Positions 10,023-21,100 of a stretch of DNA of 64,000 nucleotides are shown in pieces. Every line of letters starts with the position of its first letter. The stretch's first letter is position 1. The notes under the pieces were generated by a model. It was given only the letters and a program-made list of their open reading frames with translations. It was not told the DNA's origin and did not search any database. Both the position numbers and the translations under genes were made by a program. The DNA comes from DASQPA01 sp963757335 (lineage in GTDB: Bacteria > Acidobacteriota > Thermoanaerobaculia > Multivoradales > UBA5704). The stretch covers positions 186,001 to 250,000 of the forward strand of contig CAVWRJ010000011.1 in NCBI GenBank assembly GCA_963757335.1. Direction: 5' to 3'.

Positions 10023-12401
10023 ATGTCTCGGGCCATGCCCCCTCCCTCCCGGGCAGCCCTCGCGCTCGCCGCCGGGCTCGCCTTCGGCTCCTCTATCCCG
10101 GGCCTCGCCGCCCCGCCCGATCCCGATCCCTACTCTGCCTACATCATCCAGGCTCCGGAGTTTCAACCGGTGCGCCTGGACCCGGCGGCGGGGTCGGGCC
10201 GCTGGGACACCTGGCTCTACATGCCCTGGCGCTACCGCTGGGCGATCGGCACGGGGGAGGCCGGCGGCCGGTTCTGCCAGACCTACGGCATCCACGGCGG
10301 GGTGAGCGATCACGGGCAGGGACCGCTCGCCTGGTTGACGCGCTGGCATCTCCGCTTCTACAACGACCACACGGCGGGCAAGGGGGACCTCCACCTGGAC
10401 GGGAACGACTTCACCCGCCTCGCCCGAGACCCGCGGGCCCTGCGGCCGCGACCGCTCGACGGCCCCCTCCTCGCCACTCTCCAGGGGAATCTGGCGCGGA
10501 CCATTCCGGCGCTCCGGGCGAGCCCGCTCCGGCTCGCCTATGCCCTGGACGACGAGACCTCCTGGGGGAGCTTCGTCCGCCCCCTCCCCTGGCGGGTCAA
10601 CGCCGACGACGCGGCCTACGCCCGCTGGCTCGACCTCTATTACGGCCGCAGGGATGGCCGCTCGCGCGTCCGGTACCGCGCTTCGTCACTTACGACGACG
10701 TCCGCGGGCAGCTCGACGGCCCGCTCCGCGAGATCGACCTCTCGCCTCTCCTCGACCGGATGACCTACAACGACTCGGTCTGGGCCAACTTCCTGGGCGC
10801 GCTGGTGGCGAGCGCCAACCGGCTCGATCCGTCGACCCCCTGCGGCATCGTCGGCGCCCAGCCGCCGAGCCTCTGGGGGGGGTACGACTATGCCAAGCTG
10901 ATGAAGAAGGTGCAGTTCGTCGAGCCCTACGACCGCGGCTCGGCACCCGAGATCGTCCGCTCCCTGGCGCCGCCGACCCCCGAACGGTCTGCCCTGGGTG
11001 CTGACTCACTTCCACGACGACGAGCTAGGGCCGGACCAGGACTCCTGGTTCGCCTGGCACGGCTTCGCCCACGGCGCTCGCGGCCTGATCGGCTGGGTCG
11101 AGGGCTGGTTCGAAAACGGCAGACCCCGGCCCTGGCTCGACCGCTTCAAGCCGACCCTGGAAGAGCTCGGGGAGATGCAGGGCAAGAAGCTCGCCAGCGC
11201 CCGCCGGGTGGACGACGGGATCGGGATCTACTACTCCCACCCCTCGATCCAGGTCTCCTGGTGCCTGGACGCCCAACCCCACGGCGCCACCTGGCCGAAG
11301 CGCAACGACGACGACCGGCTCGGCACCTCGCACCTGGACCGCAAGGCCTGGGAGACCCTCCTGGGCGATGCCGGCTTCGGCTACCGTTTCCTCGCCTACG
11401 ACGAGGTGGTGGCCCACGGCGTGCCGGCCGACCTCCGGGTGCTCGTCCTCCCCGCCTGCTATGCCCTGTCGGACGTCGAGGCCCGGCGGATCGGAGAGTT
11501 CGCGAACCGCGGCGGGACCGTCATCGCCGACTTCGCCTGCGGCCTCTTCGACCCGCACGGGAAAGGCCGCTCGCGAGGAGCGCTCGACGCTCTCTTCGGG
11601 GTGCAGCACGACGGCACCCTGACGCACCGCGACTTCTTCTCCGGCCGGCTCTGGGTGGAGACCGATCAGGAGGCGGGCTACCGCTACCAGCGGTTCCGCG
11701 AGCTCTTCGCCACCCTCGATCCCCCTCTCCGCGACGGCTACGCCGTGGCCGAGCGGCGGTTGCCCACCGGAGCCCCCGGCGCCTCCGGAGCCAGCCGCCG
11801 GGTGGGTCGCGGCCGGGCGGTCTACTTAAACCTCTCCCCCCAGCGCTACCTCGCCTACCGCCAGGAGGGGAAAGCCGGAGAAGCCGAGCGGCGCCCCTTC
11901 CTCCAACCGATCCTGGAGGCCGGCGTCACCCCCTGGATCGCGGTTCGGGACGGCAGCCCTGCCGCCGACCTGGAGACCGTGGCCTGGTCGAAGAATGGCC
12001 GCACCTACGTCCTCGTCCTCCAAAACCGCCTGACCGACCGGCCGCCTCCCGCCGTTTGGGGTCCGGCCACGACCGGGAGGCCGGTGCCGCTCGACGTCGA
12101 GCTCGCCGGGGAAGTGCGCGGGGCGCGTGACGAGCGGACGGACCGGCGCTTGCCCGACGGCAGGAAGTTTCACTTCGAGCTCGAACCGGCCGCGGCGGTC
12201 TTCTGGAGCTTCACGGGGTTGCCGCCGGCCTCGCCCGCCGGTGCAAGCCGCCCGCTGCAACTCCGGGGTGCGGCGCTTGGCTGGGGTCCAACGCGGCAGC
12301 CACAGCGGAAGGATTCATGGCGGCGACCTTCAGAAGGGCTCGCGCCGGGCCCTCCGGCTGCCGCCTTCCCTGTTCCCAATTCTGCAGAGTCGAAACGCTG
12401 A
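10023..12401 (+). CDS. Secreted GH42-like protein, interrupted by two frameshifts
   Basis: An N-terminal signal peptide (ALALAAGLAFGSSIPGLAA) is followed by a region with DLYYGRRDGRSRV. The frame then shifts near 10668-10676 (one base appears missing) and continues as RFVTYDDVRGQLDGPL. It shifts back at the C5 run 10977-10981 (one C too many) to NGLPWVLTHFHDDELGPDQD. The remainder, about residues 330-640, looks like a glutamine-amidotransferase-fold trimerisation domain of beta-galactosidases (LRVLVLPACYALSDVEARRI). It is probably a glycoside hydrolase-like exoprotein. The last about 60 codons overlap the opposite-strand antitoxin gene, so the native C-terminus may be shorter. The identification is moderate; the frameshifts are clear because protein-like sequence continues in each new frame. 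Confidence 0.6.
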
Positions 12402-12570
12402 CCCCAATCATGAGAGCGAATTCAGATTGGGATTTGTTGAGCTTGGCGCGGATCTCCTTGACGTCCTCAGGACGCACTTCGATCTTCTGCGCTGGTTCCA
12501 TTTCACCACGCTTGATTCGACCCGCCTGCCGTACGCTGGTGACGAGAAGCTGAAAATCAGCATCCTTCAT
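12211..12570 (-). CDS. HigA/NadS-like antitoxin (HTH)
   Basis: 119 residues. A helix-turn-helix of the XRE type is visible at about residues 38-75 (IRAKLNKSQSEFALMIGVSV then STLQNWEQGRRQPEGPA), typical of NadS/HigA antitoxins. It starts inside the last codons of the toxin gene (ATGA overlap, 12567-12570), the toxin-first order typical of higBA. The C-terminal 35 residues are Ala/Pro-rich and run across the 3' end of the facing GH42-like gene, so they may not be conserved. It probably binds and neutralises the toxin and represses the pair. Confidence 0.85.
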   Translation of the reverse strand: MKDADFQLLVTSVRQAGRIKRGEMEPAQKIEVRPEDVKEIRAKLNKSQSEFALMIGVSVSTLQNWEQGRRQPEGPARALLKVAAMNPSAVAAALDPSQAPHPGVAAGGLHRRARPAATP

Positions 12571-12884
12571 TTTAAGTCCTCCTGTACGATCCGCCTCAAC
12601 AGCTTGAGCTGATCCGGCGTCAGATCCTCTTGACGGTTCTTGGCATAGAGGAACAGCAGATAGATGCCGCCGTCCGCAGACTCCCAGTAGTAGATCACTC
12701 GAAGCCCTCCACGCTTTCCCTTCCCGCGAAGCATCCAGCGAAGCTTGCGAAGACCTCCACTGCCCTGGATCAAAACCCCTTGCTCAGGCCGAAGGGCAAG
12801 AGCGAGTTGCAGAGCTCGGTACTCATCGTCAGAAAGCAATCCATGGAGTTGGCTCGAGAAGATCGGAGTTTCAATGAACCACAC
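12567..12884 (-). CDS. RelE/HigB-type toxin
   Basis: A small basic protein with the RelE/ParE-family pattern: LLSDDEYRALQLALALRPEQ, then GLRKLRWMLRGKGKRGGLRV, then YLLFLYAKNRQEDLTPDQL. The family cleaves mRNA at the ribosome. I chose the GTG at 12884 because family members begin with VxFIETPIF. An in-frame start at 12920 would add 12 unconserved residues (MASCPPLAYNEP). It overlaps the antitoxin by 4 bases. The pair is probably a chromosomal type II module. Confidence 0.85.
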   Translation of the reverse strand: MWFIETPIFSSQLHGLLSDDEYRALQLALALRPEQGVLIQGSGGLRKLRWMLRGKGKRGGLRVIYYWESADGGIYLLFLYAKNRQEDLTPDQLKLLRRIVQEDLK

Positions 12885-13015
12885 CGGCTCATTGTACGCC
12901 AGTGGCGGACAAGAGGCCACTCCGCGTCTCGACCAGGGTAAGACCTCGCAGCGCCGACTCTCGAACTTCGCGCAGAATGTGCTAATGTACCGGAAGCAGG
13001 CCGCCGCTTCGCCGG

Positions 13016-14161
13016 ATGCCCATGGGACAACCCCCTCATCTCCTGCACGTCTTCCCCAACTTCGTACCGGGGGGGCAGGAGATGCGGACGGTCCACCTCA
13101 TCGCCGCTCTCGGCCAGGACTTCCGGCACTCGATCCTGTCGCTCGACGGCCGGACGGAGGCTGCCGACCGGCTGCCGCCGGGGGCGCCGGTCCGGCTCCT
13201 GCCCAGCCCGCCCCGCGCCGGCTCTCTCGCCACCGTGAGGCGGCTGCGGTGCATTCTCAAGCGGGAGGCCCCGGACCTCCTTCTCACCTACGGCTGGGGA
13301 TCGTTCGACACCCTCCTCGCGGCCTTGAGCCTCGGCTTCACCCATATCCTCCATCATGAGGACGGCTTCGACGACTCCGAGGCCCACCGGCCGAAGCGGC
13401 GCCGGGTGTGGGCGCGGCGCCTCGCCCTGCCCTTCGCCCACCGCGTGGTGGTGCCCTCGCTGCAGCTGGCGAACCTCGCGACCGGCGGCTGGAAGATCCC
13501 CGTCGGCAGGGTCGTCCAGGTCCCCAACGGCGTCCATCTCCAGGACTACCCCCCGGCCGACGGCAACCCCGGCCTCCGGGCGGCGATCGGCATCCCGCTC
13601 GGAGCCTTCGTCGTCGGCGCCTGCTCGCACCTGCGTCCGGTCAAGAACTTCCTCCGCCTCCTCGCCGCCACCGCCGGGGCGATCGCCGCTGCCCCGGCGC
13701 TCGACCTCCACCTGCTCGTGGTCGGCGACGGCGCCGACCGGGCGGCCCTCGCCGCGCGCGCCGCCTGCCCCGACCTCGCCGGCCGGGTGCATCTCGTGGG
13801 CTACCAGGCCGACCCCGCCCGCTACTACCGCGCCATGGACCTCTTCGCCCTCACCTCGGACTCCGAGCAGATGCCGCTCTGCCTGCTGGAGGCCATGGCC
13901 TGCGGCCTGCCGGTGGTGGCGACCGAGGTCGGCGACGTGCGCTCCATGCTCCCCGCCGAGCAGGTCCGCTTCCTCGTACCGCTCGGCCCGTCCCTCGAAG
14001 GCATCCTCCGTGCCCTGGCAACCGGCTTCGTGGAGATGGCCGGCGCCCCCGAGCTCCGCTGCCGGCTGGGGGGAGCGAACCGGCGGCGGGTCGAGGCGGG
14101 CTACACCTTCGCCACCACGGTCGAGACCTACCGCCAGCTCTACCACGCTGCCATCGCGTAA
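13016..14161 (+). CDS. GT4-family glycosyltransferase
   Basis: 381 residues with a GT-B fold. The N-terminal acceptor domain starts HLLHVFPNFVPGGQEMRTVH (glycine-rich loop). The C-terminal donor domain has SHLRPVKNFLRLL, the VHLVGY-like stretch, and the nucleotide-sugar motif SDSEQMPLCLLEAMACGLPV (EX7E-like). It is probably cytoplasmic and adds a sugar to a lipid-linked or polysaccharide acceptor. It is close to the second glycosyltransferase at 16542, and the two flank the oxidoreductase-epimerase gene, forming a likely glycan-assembly cluster. Confidence 0.92.
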   Translation: MPMGQPPHLLHVFPNFVPGGQEMRTVHLIAALGQDFRHSILSLDGRTEAADRLPPGAPVRLLPSPPRAGSLATVRRLRCILKREAPDLLLTYGWGSFDTLLAALSLGFTHILHHEDGFDDSEAHRPKRRRVWARRLALPFAHRVVVPSLQLANLATGGWKIPVGRVVQVPNGVHLQDYPPADGNPGLRAAIGIPLGAFVVGACSHLRPVKNFLRLLAATAGAIAAAPALDLHLLVVGDGADRAALAARAACPDLAGRVHLVGYQADPARYYRAMDLFALTSDSEQMPLCLLEAMACGLPVVATEVGDVRSMLPAEQVRFLVPLGPSLEGILRALATGFVEMAGAPELRCRLGGANRRRVEAGYTFATTVETYRQLYHAAIA

Positions 14162-14166
14162 GGCCC

Positions 14167-14211
14167 GGCCCCGCTCTTGCGGGCCCCGCTTTTGCAGGCC
14201 CCACTTTTGCA
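14167..14211. repeat. Short tandem repeat, three 15-16 bp units
   Basis: Three successive units of the form GGCCCCGCTTTTGCA lie in the gap after the glycosyltransferase. They have no visible coding role. Confidence 0.6.
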
Positions 14212-14290
14212 GACGTCGTAGACATCGCACCGCGGGGCATGCCTCGAGCCCCCGTTATGCCGGACCGTTCAGGCCGGCCGGAGGAGATCC

Positions 14291-16541
14291 ATGCTCGAAC
14301 CGCTTCACGAGCCCGCGACGGAGGGGGCGCGCGACCGGCGCGCACCGCGCCTCCGCTCCGCCGGCCAACCCATCCGCGTCGCCGTCGTCGGCGCTGGCTA
14401 TGTCGCCCGCTTCCACCTCGAAATCCTCCGCGCTCTCCAGGGAGTAGAGATCGTCGCGGTGGCCGACGTCGATCGCGCCCGCGCCGAGCGGGTCGCTCAC
14501 CAGTTCGGGGTGACGCAGACCGTCACCTCGATCGAGGAGCTCCCCGGCCTGGGAGTCGAGGTCGCCCACGTGCTGACCCCTCCCGACCTCCACGTTCCGG
14601 TCACCCGCCGGCTCCTCGAGCTGGGGATTGGAGCCCTGGTCGAAAAGCCCGTCGCCCTCGATCCGGAGGCGGCGCGCGAGCTGGGTCAGCTCGCCCTGGA
14701 GCGCGGCCTCCCCCTGGGGGTCAATCACAACAATCTCTATCAGCCCGCCTTCGCCCGCCTGCTCGCCGAGGTGCGGGCCGGCCGGATCGGCCGGATCGAG
14801 CACGTGCGGATCTCGATGGCGGTGCCGCTCGCCCAGTTCAAGGCCGGCGACTTCTCGCACTGGATGTTCCGGGCGCCGGAGAACATCATCTTCGAGCAGG
14901 CGACCCACCCCTTCTCCCAGCTCCACGCCCTGGTGGGGCCGGTGCGGCAGGCGACCACCACCCTCCTCGGCAGCCGCGAGCTCGCCCCCGGACAGATCTT
15001 CAACGATCGCTGGCTGGTCGCCGCCCGGGCCGAGCGCGGCACCGCCGAGGTCTACCTCGCCTTCGGCCAGAGCTTCGAGCGGACCACCCTGGAGGTCCTC
15101 GGGAGCGACGGGTCGATCGAGGCCGACCTGACCCATGGGCTCGTCTCCTGGGAGGAGAAGACTCACTGGCTGGAGTTCTGGAACAGCTTCCTCGCCGGCT
15201 GGCGGCGGGGCGGCACTCTCCGCCGGGGGGCGGTCGACCGGCTCGTCCGCTACGGCCGGTTCACCCTCGGGATGGGCCGGCGGGACGACCTCTACTTCGC
15301 CGGCATGCGGGAGTCGGTCGGCGCCTTCTACAACGCTCTTCAGACGGGGGCACCGCCGCCGGTCGACGCCGAGCAGGCGGCCCAGGTGCTCGACTGGTGC
15401 GAGGCGGCGGCGGGCGAGGCCCGGCGGCAGCATCGCTCGGCGGGCCCCACCCCCGTGCCGGCCCCCCTCCCGGCTCCCGGCCCGGCCCGGCCCGGCGAGG
15501 TGGTGGTGCTCGGCGCCTCCGGCTTCATCGGCCGGCGGGTGGTGACCGCGCTACTGGATCGCGGCCTGCCGGTGACCGCCGTCGTGCGGCGCCTCCACGC
15601 CCTGCCGCGCGAGCTCGCCCAGCCGGCGGCCCTCGAAGCCAGAGACGCCCGGGAGACCGGAGGCGGGCTGCGGCTCCTCCCCGGCCGGCTGGAGGACGGG
15701 GCGGCGCTCGCCGCCGCCTTCGCCGGGGCGAAGACCGTCGTCCACCTCGCCACCGGCAACGGCGAGACCTGGGAGGAGGTCGAGCGCGCCATGGTCCGCG
15801 GCTCGGTGGCGGCGGCCGAGGCCGCCCTCGCCTGCGGGGTGGAGCGCTTCATCTATGTCTCCTCGATCGCCGCCCTCTACGCCGGAGCGGACTGCGGCGC
15901 CCAGGTGATCGGCGACACTATGGGCACCGACCCGGAGCCCGCCGGCCGCGACCTCTACAGCCAGGGGAAGATCGCCGCCGAGGCCGCCCTCTTCGCCCTC
16001 CATCGAGAGCGCGGGCTGCCGCTCGTCGTCGTCCGCCCCGGGGTCGTTCTGGGGCCGGGCGGGCCGCTCGAGCATGGCGGGCTCGGCTACTGGGCGCGCG
16101 ACAATCACTGCATCGGCTGGGGGAAGGGGCGACAACCCGCTGCCGGTGGTGACCGCGGACGACGTCGCGGATGCCCTCGCCCGCGCCGTGACCTACGAGG
16201 GGAAGGGGCTCGACGGCAGGGCACTCAATCTCTGCACCCGGACCCCGCTCTCGGCGCGCCAGATCGTCGGCGAGCTCGCCCGGGCGACCGGCCGCTCCCT
16301 CTATTTCCATCCGCGGCCGCTCTGGCTGTCGCAGACCCTGGAGATCGGCAAGTGGCTGGTCAAGGTGGCGGGGCGCCGGCCGGGCGTCCGCTTCCCCTCC
16401 TACCGGGACCTGAAGTCACGGGCCTTGATCCCCCCCTTCGGCTCGGAGACGGCGCGCGAGGTCCTCGGCTGGCAGCCGGTCGAGGAGCGCGAGGCCTTCC
16501 TCGACCGCGCGATCCGGGTCGAGCGGAGCGAGCGGACCTAG
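14291..16541 (+). CDS. Fused Gfo/Idh/MocA oxidoreductase and NAD-dependent epimerase, one frameshift
   Basis: The N-terminal half (about residues 25-390) is a Gfo/Idh/MocA oxidoreductase: RVAVVGAGYVARFHLEILRA Rossmann start, VEKPVAL (the EKP motif) and NHNNLYQPAF. A Pro/Ala-rich linker leads to an SDR-type epimerase/dehydratase: VVVLGASGFIGRRVVTALLD, YVSSIAALY, and DLYSQGKIAAE (YxxxK). At the G4 run 16126-16129 the frame changes. Removing one G joins GYWARDNHCIGWGKG to DNPLPVVTADDVADALARAV, and the protein ends at the TAG at 16539-16541. It probably makes or modifies a nucleotide sugar for the neighbouring glycosyltransferases. The next gene starts directly after the stop. Confidence 0.82.
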
Positions 16542-17695
16542 GTGGCCGCGCCGCCCCACCTGCTCCACGTCTTCTCGAATTTCGTCCCCTCCGGGCCGGA
16601 GCTGCGGACGGTCGAGCTCATCGCCGCCTTCGGCAGCGAGTTCCGGCACTCGATCGTCTCCATGGACGGCCGGACCAGCGCCGCAGAGCGCCTGCCGGCG
16701 GACGCCCCGGTGCGCCTCCTCGACAACCCGCCCAAAGCCGGCTCGCTGCAGACCGCCAGTCGCCTGCGGACTCTCCTGCGCCGCGAGGCGCCCGACCTCG
16801 TCCTCACCTACAGCTGGGGGGCGATCGACGCCATCCTCGCCGCCGCCACTCTCGGCTACCGCCGGGTCGTCCACCACGAGGAGGGTTTCAACGCCGACGA
16901 GGCAGACAGCTTCAAGAAGCGCCGGGTCCTCGCCCGCCGGCTCCTCCTCCCCCGCGCCCACCGGGTGGTCGTCCCCTCCGAGCGCCTGGAGCGAATCGCG
17001 ACCGAGCTCTGGCGACTGGCGCCCCGGCAGGTGCGGCTCATCCCGAACGGGATTCATCTCGACCCCTACCTCCCCACCGACGGCCACCCGGAGCTCCGCC
17101 AGCAGCTGGGCATTCCGCTGGACGCTCCCCTCGTCGGCTCCTGCGGCCACCTGCGGCCGGTCAAGAACTACCTGCGCCTGCTCGAAGCGGTGGCGGCGGT
17201 CGATCCCCGTCCTAGCCGCCCTGACCTCCACGTCCTCCTCGTGGGAGAGGGCGAAGAGCGGGCCGCCCTGGAAGCCCGCGCCGCTCGCCCCGACCTCGCC
17301 GGCCGGGTCCACCTCGTCGGCTACCAGGCGAAGCCGGCCCCCTTCTACCGCGCCATGGACCTCTTCGCCCTGACCTCCGACTCGGAGCAGATGCCGGTCT
17401 GCCTGCTGGAGGCGATGGCCTCCTGCCTGCCGGTAGTGGCGACCGATGTCGGCGACGTCCGCACGATGTTGCCGCCGGAGCAGGCGGCTTTCCTCGCCCC
17501 CCTCTCCCCCTCTCCTCCGCCGGCGAGCCGGAGGTCACGGCGCAGCTCGCCGCTCACCTCGAAACGGCGCTCGCCGACGGCGCGCTGCGCCAGCGGCTCG
17601 GCCTCGCCAACCGCCGACGGGTGGCGGAGAGCTATGCCTTCGACACCATGTGCACCGCCTACCGCGAGCTTTATGCAGAGGCTTTGCGGGCCTGA
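16542..17695 (+). CDS. GT4-family glycosyltransferase, paralogue of 13016, one frameshift
   Basis: It starts at a GTG immediately after the preceding stop. Nearly every motif of the first glycosyltransferase recurs: HLLHVFSNFVPSGPELRTVE, CGHLRPVKNYLRLLE, and SDSEQMPVCLLEAMASCLPV. After DVGDVRTMLPPEQAAFLAP the frame becomes nonsense near 17500-17525. One base appears to be missing, because the next frame continues as EPEVTAQLAAHLETALADGA and RQRLGLANRRRVAESYAFDT and ends at the TGA 17693-17695, matching the end of the paralogue. It probably acts in the same glycan pathway. Confidence 0.88.
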
Positions 17696-17701
17696 GATCG
17701 C

Positions 17702-17974
17702 TCAGAACACGAACATCCCGATCGCGGCGCCAAACATCAGCACCGTCGTCAACGCCACCAGGGCGTAGCTCAGGCGCGAGGACGGCTGACCCTGCATGAG
17801 CAGCCGATCCGAGGCGACGACCAGGATGCCCACGAGGAGGAACGGCGCCAGGAGACCGTTGAGGACGGCGCTCCAGAAGAGGGCTTTCACCGGGTTGATG
17901 TTGAGAAAGTCGAGCGCGATCCCCACCAGTCCTGCGGTAGCGACCTTCGCCGTCAGGCCTCTCTTCCTGTCCAT
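17702..17974 (-). pseudogene. C-terminal remnant of an Nramp-like metal transporter
   Basis: 90 residues starting at an ATG, with two or three hydrophobic segments. The stretch LDFLNINPVKALFWSAVLNG and the LVVASDRLLM region resemble the last membrane helices of Nramp-family divalent metal transporters, whose full length is over 400 residues. No upstream helices are found in any frame, so this is a truncated leftover. It lies directly against the end of the glycosyltransferase gene on the other strand. Confidence 0.6.
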
Positions 17975-18127
17975 GTTATAGTTATTCAAGATATGCACTC
18001 CAGTAGTACCCGAACAGGCTGACCCCGGCTCGGATATCGACTGCGCCCGCGAGTAGGTCTGCTGTATGTCGGTCCAATCTTCTGACGTACCTTGCCCCGC
18101 GTTCCACAACCCGAGAGGAGGATGACT

Positions 18128-21100
18128 ATGTCGAGAGCGAAGCCTTGTGCTCTGCTGTCCGTCAGCCTGCTGTTTTGCCTGATCCTGGCCCTGCCCGGCC
18201 GTGCCGCCCGCGCGCAGGTGGCCCATTCGACATCCGATACCCTGGCGGCCCTCGAGAAGGTGGACGAGCGGCTCGCGCCCGCCTCGGTGGCCGAGCCGCT
18301 GGACGACGTGCAAGTCCTCCTCACCCCCGAGGTGCGCGACGGCTGGGTGGCCTTCCGGCTCGGCTTGAACGGCGAGTGGAAGAGCTTCGTCGACCGGCGC
18401 AGCGGCCGGATCGACTATGCCGAGGGCGCCGGCATTCCCTGGATCCCGGGCCGCGGCAACAGCCTCAGCCAGGCCGACATCGCCCAGCATTTGAAGGGCC
18501 GGGCGAAGCCCGATCTCGCGACCCTGGAGAGCCTCTCCCGCGCCTTCCTGCCGCGCGTCGCCAAGCTGCTCGGCGTCAACCCGGCCACCTTGGTCCTCGA
18601 CCTCGGCCGCTCCGGCCAGCCGGCCACGCACGTCTGGTTCGTCGACTTCAACGTCGTCTTAAAAGGACTGCCGATCGACGGCGCGCGGGTGGTGTTCCGG
18701 GTCAACCACGGGAACCTGATCCAGATGGGCAGTGAGAACCTGCCGCCGCCCGGCACCGCGGCCCCCGCCGCGCGGCTCACCCGCGCCCAGGCCCTGGCCG
18801 CCCTCGGCGTCTACGTGGGCGGGTTACGGGCCGACGACACGCTGCTCGACGCCGGCTCGCTCCACCTGATCCCGCTCGCCCTCGCCGACAGCCGCTTCGC
18901 CGACGGCTTTGCCTTCGGCCAGGGGAGAGGGCTCGCCGCCGTCTGGCAATTCTCCTTTCGGCGGCCCGGGGTGGTCGGCACCTGGCAGGCGCGGGTCGAC
19001 GCCCAGAGCGGCGAGGTGCTCGAACTCGTGGACGCCAACAAATATGCGCAGGCGACCGGCGGCATCTACCCGAGCTCCTACGTCTTCGCCAACGAGACCC
19101 TGCGGCCCATGCCGTTCGCCGATCTCTCGAGCGGCGGCTTCACCAACTCGGCAGGGATCTATACCTACCCGGGCGGCGCGGTCACCTCGACCCTCGCTGG
19201 CCAGTACGTGCAGCTCTTCGACACCTGCGGCCCGATCTCGCTCTCTGCCAACGGCTCGGGGGACCTGCTCTTCGGCAGCTCCTCGGGCACCGACTGCGTG
19301 ACGCCCGGAGTGGGCGGCGCCGGTGATACCCACGCCTCGCGGATGCAGTTCTACCAGGTCAACCGGATCAAGGAGGTGGGGCGGGGCTGGCTGCCGTCGA
19401 ACACGTGGCTGGGCCAGCAACTGACGGTCAATGTCAACCTGAACCAGGTCTGCAACGCCTACTGGAACGGCTCCAGCTTGAATTTCTTCAAATCGGGCGG
19501 CGGCTGCGGCAACACCGGCGAGATCGCCGGCGTCTCCCTCCACGAGTACGGCCACGGCTTGGATACCAACGACGGGAGCGGCTTCTCCGCCGAGCAGGGC
19601 ACCGGCGAGGCTTACGCCGACATCACCTCCGCCATCGCCACCCACAGCTCCTGCGTGGGCCCTGGCTTCTTCCAGAGCGGCACCTGTGGCGGCTACGGCG
19701 ACGCCTGCACCGCGTGCACCGGCATCCGTGACCTGGACTTCGCCCAGCACGCCTCGGGGACGCCGGCCACGGTCGGCAACTTCACCCAGACGCGCTGCCC
19801 GGTCTCGAGCTACGCCGGTGCCTGCGGCCGGGAGGGGCACTGCGAGTCCTACGTCGCCTCGGAAGCGCTCTGGGACTTCGCCAACCGCGACCTGCCGAGC
19901 CCCGGGACCGCCGCCGCCTGGCTGGTCACCGACCGGCTCTGGTACCTCTCCCGCCCCACCGCCACCAAGGCGTTCAACTGCACCACCTCGACCACCCCCT
20001 GGACGTCGGACGGCTGCTTCGCCGGCTCCTGGTGACGGACCATGCGGGCGATCGACGACGACGACGGCAACCTCGCCAACGGCACGCCCCACTCGTGCAA
20101 CCTGTTCGCGGCCTTCAACCGGCATGGCCTCGCCTGCGCGGCGGATCTGGCGGCCAATACCTGCTTCGCCGCCTGCACCCCGCCGGCCGCCCCCGGCCTC
20201 ACTCTGACGCCGAGCGACAACCGCGTGACGCTCAACCTGAGCGGCACCGGGGTGTTCGACCTCTACCGCAACGAGACCGGCTGCAACGCCGGCTTCACCA
20301 AGATCGCCAACGACGTCGCGGCCACCTCCTACGCCGACACTGCGGTCGCCAACGGCGTCACCTACTACTACCTGGCGGTCGCCCAGCCGAGCGGCAACGA
20401 GCCCTGCGCGAGCCCCCCAAGCGTCTGCCGGTCGACGAGCCCCACTCCCGACCAGCCGCCCACGGCGCGCTTCACCTTCACCTGCACCGGCCGCATCTGC
20501 TCCTTCGACGGCAGCACCTCGACCGACGATGTCGGCATCTCCTCCTATGCCTGGAACTTCGGCGACGGCGGCACTGGAACCGGCGTGACGCCGAGCCACA
20601 CCTATGCCGCGAACGGCACCTTCACGGTCACCCTGACGGTCACCGACACCGCCAGCCAAACCAATCAGGCCAGCCACGCGGTCTCGGTCCTCGACATTCC
20701 ACCGACCGCGAGCTTCTACGTCGGCTGCATCGACCGCACCTGCACCGCCGACTCCGAGGCCTCGGGCGACGACTACGGCATCGTCAACTACACCTGGACC
20801 TGGGGGGACGGCACGACGACGACCGGCGGGAGCCCCGTCTCGGCCCCCAGCCATACCTACACCGCCTACGGCACCTACACCATCACCCTGACCGTCCGCG
20901 ACATCGCCGGCCAGACCTCCACCACCACCCGCACCGCCTCCGCGAGCCGCGGCCCGAGCCCCGCCTTCACCTTCAGCTGCGTCGGCCGGATCTGCGACTT
21001 CGACGGCTCCGGCTCGACGAGCGACGTGGCGATCACCGGCTATCACTGGGACTGGGGCGACGAGAGCGTCACCGACGCGACGGTGCCCACGGCGCACCAC

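Noticed and set aside
6700..10023. Minus-strand open frame of 1107 codons across the YetA-like gene
   Set aside because: It mirrors the real gene on the other strand and has the repetitive Arg/Gly/Val composition of an antisense shadow.
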